A stretch of DNA of 8,282 bases from the NCBI GenBank assembly GCA_964420375.1, contig CAYQTK010000197.1, positions 1 through 8,282 of the forward strand. The letters are read 5' to 3'. The DNA is from CAYQTK01 sp964420375 (GTDB taxonomy: Bacteria; RBG-13-61-14; DATKZS01). How positions within the stretch are numbered: position 1 is the stretch's first letter; every line of letters begins with the position of its first letter. This document shows positions 6,458 through 8,282 of the stretch, in pieces. Under the pieces are notes generated by a model. The model worked only from the letters and a program-made list of their open reading frames with translations, was not told the DNA's origin and made no database searches. Made by a program: the position numbers and the translations under genes.

Positions 6458-6493
6458 ATGAAATACTGTCCCCAAATGGAGCCTGATGAGTAA
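6458..6493 (+). other. Tiny ORF overlapping the hflX start
   Basis: ATG at 6458 opens an 11-codon frame (MKYCPQMEPDE) ending at TAA 6491-6493, five bases past the hflX ATG's last base and in another frame. It has no ribosome binding site of its own. If translated, it could couple to or interfere with hflX initiation. Its bases include ACTGTCCCC (6465-6473), a run I associate from memory with dispersed extragenic repeats in some delta-proteobacteria. Chance occurrence is the default reading. Confidence 0.15.
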
Positions 6494-8156
6494 CAACCGC
6501 GTTAAGGGAAACCTGCTCGGATTAAAAAAAGAGCAAAAAGACAAGCTCGAGCGCCTCTTCCGGAGAAGAATCCCGCCCCACGATGTCACTACCCACGAGT
6601 TCAACCGGGAGCTTTGCACCATAAGCTTCGAGATCGCAAGGCAGGTGGGAGTGCTGATATCCCGCCGCGGCAACATCGAGCACGTCATTGTGGGAGACGC
6701 CGGCAGCATCATGCTGCCCGATCTGGGCAGAAGCCGCGGTAACCCCGTCCACCTGCGGGGGCTACGGTACATCCACACCCACCTCGATGAACAACCTTTG
6801 AATGATGAAGACTTAACCGACCTGGTGCTGCTGCGCTTCGATCTTGTCCTGGCGGTCACAATGGACGAGTCCGGGTTTCCAGCAGCATCACATCTCGCTC
6901 ATATCCTTCCCCGAAACGATGAAGGCAAACCCGTAGAAATATACAAGCCTTTCCAGCCGGGCCGGCTGGATATCGACTTCCAGGACCTGGTGGGCTCGTT
7001 GGAGGAAGAGATCGCCAGGAAACGGCCCGACCTTCGCGGCCGCGACAAGGAAGGCGTCATCCTGGTGGGCACCGAGGCCGAGGGAAAGGGGTCTTCCATA
7101 GACAGCCTGGCCGAGCTTCGCGAGCTGGCTCGCAGCGCCGGGGTGGACGTTGTCGGCGAGGTGGTCCAAAAACGGAAAAAGGTCCATCCCAAAACGGTGC
7201 TCGGTAAGGGCAAGCTCCGCGAGGTACTGGTAAAGGCCATGCAGCTCGGCGCGGTAACACTGCTGTTCGACCGCGAGCTCTCGCCGTCACAGGTCAACGC
7301 CATCCAGAACTTGGCGGAGCTCAAGGTCATCGACCGGAGCCAGCTCATCCTGGACATCTTCGCCCAGCGCGCCCGGACCAGGGAAGGAAAAATTCAGGTC
7401 GAGCTGGCCCAGCTCAGGTATAACCTTCCCAAGCTGGTGGGAAAGGGGGTGGACATGTCGCGACTCACCGGCGGCATCGGAGGCAGGGGACCGGGCGAGA
7501 CCAAGCTGGAGATAGACCGCCGCCGGGTACGGGAGAGGATAAACCACCTCGAACGGCAGATGAACAAAAGCAGGAAAACCAGACAGCAGAAGCGGGAGAA
7601 AAGAAGGTCCCGACAGGTGCCGGTGGTCTCGATTATCGGGTATGCCAATGCAGGCAAATCAACACTCCTCAACCAACTCACCAACAGCGAGGTCGGGGTG
7701 CAGGACAAGATGTTCGCTACCCTCGACCCGGCAAGCAGGAGACTCCGCTTTCCCCGCGAGAGGGAGATAGTGGTCACCGATACAGTGGGCTTTATAAGGG
7801 AACTGCCCAAAGACCTCTTTAACGCTTTCAAGGCAACCCTCGAAGAGCTCGAAGACGCAGACCTCTTTCTCCACGTCGTCGATGCGGCAGACCCCTCCTG
7901 CGAAGGACAGATAGCGGCGGTCAACAACATCCTCCATGAAATGGAGTTTTTTGAGACGCCCCGCATAATCGTGCTCAACAAAACCGACCTCATCTCCGAG
8001 CTCAAGCTTAAAGCACGACTGAGCCGTATGAGGGAAGCCATTCCCATATCCGCGCTGGACAGGCAGAGCTTCCGGGCCCTTCTGGAAGCCATGGAAGAGA
8101 AGCTCTTCGCAGAAACCGAGCCCGACGAAACAGCATGGCAGTCCCTGGGGTTCTAG
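6486..8156 (+). CDS. hflX: GTPase HflX, long form with N-terminal extension
   Basis: HflX is a ribosome-associated GTPase that binds the 50S subunit and in studied bacteria splits stalled or idle ribosomes under stress. At 556 residues it is about 130 longer than the E. coli protein. Order of parts: a distinct extension (1-188); the HflX N-terminal subdomain (about 191-325), starting GVILVGTE and containing KVHPKTVLGKGKL; the glycine-rich loop GGIGGRGPGETKLE (329-342); a charged helical, coiled-coil-like linker (343-376); and the G domain (379-556). The G motifs are G1 GYANAGKST (385-393), G3 DTVGF (432-436), G4 NKTD (498-501) and G5 SA (522-523). G1 has Ala where many HflX have Thr. The extension includes YIHTHLDEQPLNDEDL (95-110), where H97, H99 and D109 resemble a JAMM metal triad; this is inference. 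Start ATG has GGAG at 6478-6481, four nt upstream. The gene sits 35 nt after a strong terminator and has no evident promoter of its own. Confidence 0.96.
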   Translation: MSNNRVKGNLLGLKKEQKDKLERLFRRRIPPHDVTTHEFNRELCTISFEIARQVGVLISRRGNIEHVIVGDAGSIMLPDLGRSRGNPVHLRGLRYIHTHLDEQPLNDEDLTDLVLLRFDLVLAVTMDESGFPAASHLAHILPRNDEGKPVEIYKPFQPGRLDIDFQDLVGSLEEEIARKRPDLRGRDKEGVILVGTEAEGKGSSIDSLAELRELARSAGVDVVGEVVQKRKKVHPKTVLGKGKLREVLVKAMQLGAVTLLFDRELSPSQVNAIQNLAELKVIDRSQLILDIFAQRARTREGKIQVELAQLRYNLPKLVGKGVDMSRLTGGIGGRGPGETKLEIDRRRVRERINHLERQMNKSRKTRQQKREKRRSRQVPVVSIIGYANAGKSTLLNQLTNSEVGVQDKMFATLDPASRRLRFPREREIVVTDTVGFIRELPKDLFNAFKATLEELEDADLFLHVVDAADPSCEGQIAAVNNILHEMEFFETPRIIVLNKTDLISELKLKARLSRMREAIPISALDRQSFRALLEAMEEKLFAETEPDETAWQSLGF

Positions 8157-8282
8157 TGCTTTGACCGTAAGCGTCCGGCTAACTGCCCCTTATAATCGGA
8201 GAGCATATTGCATATGAATAGCGGATGCAACCGGGGGTATGGTTGACGTTCAGGTCTGGGGCGTCGTGTTTTGGTTTTGCCA
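8157..8282. other. Intergenic tail, no gene seen
   Basis: The 126 nt after hflX contain no coding frame of useful length and no T-tailed hairpin, so no terminator for hflX is visible here. A TATAAT stands at 8191-8196 with TTGACC at 8161-8166, but the 24-nt spacing argues against a promoter. TTGCAT (8208-8213) and ATGCAA (8225-8230) form a 6-bp inverted repeat with an 11-nt loop. Whatever gene follows starts beyond the window. Confidence 0.4.

Overview
The window looks like an ordinary bacterial chromosome segment with housekeeping genes. Gene content, a G+C-rich coding style in most genes, ATG/TTG starts with AGGAG-type ribosome binding sites, and a long-form HflX suggest a Gram-negative, Desulfobacterota-like (delta-proteobacterial) or related anaerobe. 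That placement is an inference, since no rRNA or marker gene is present.

Layout. (1) Bases 1-106 hold an end-to-end chain of short perfect hairpins whose arms overlap; it starts at the window edge, so it may continue upstream. (2) Bases 143-562 (+) hold an open frame with coding-like codon choice but no start codon near its beginning and an in-frame TAG at 470-472. It is called a gene remnant, and its final stop runs into the 3' end of the convergent gene. (3) On the minus strand lie a PhoA-family alkaline phosphatase (2260-3474) and, 42 nt downstream, a GT39/ArnT-like polytopic membrane glycosyltransferase (556-2217). The pair is probably one transcription unit. (4) Exactly 300 nt (3475-3774) separate the phosphatase from the divergent glgP; this region holds a good minus-strand promoter candidate and two inverted repeats. 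(5) On the plus strand are glgP glycogen phosphorylase (3775-6270), a weak terminator, tRNA-Gly(CCC) (6339-6413), a strong intrinsic terminator (6424-6450), and hflX (6486-8156). (6) The last 126 nt hold no recognisable gene.

How the parts relate. The phosphatase is exported and complete in its catalytic residues, and would release phosphate outside the cytoplasm. The membrane protein downstream would move a sugar from a lipid carrier to a surface acceptor. GlgP releases glucose-1-phosphate from stored glycogen. HflX is a ribosome-associated GTPase. Apart from the likely phosphatase/glycosyltransferase pair, nothing ties these genes into one pathway. I see no CRISPR array, insertion sequence, integrase, toxin-antitoxin pair or defence gene.

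The two most unusual things are the hairpin chain at the left edge and the roughly 190-residue N-terminal extension of HflX. The extension carries an HxH...D pattern resembling the metal site of JAMM/MPN domains.
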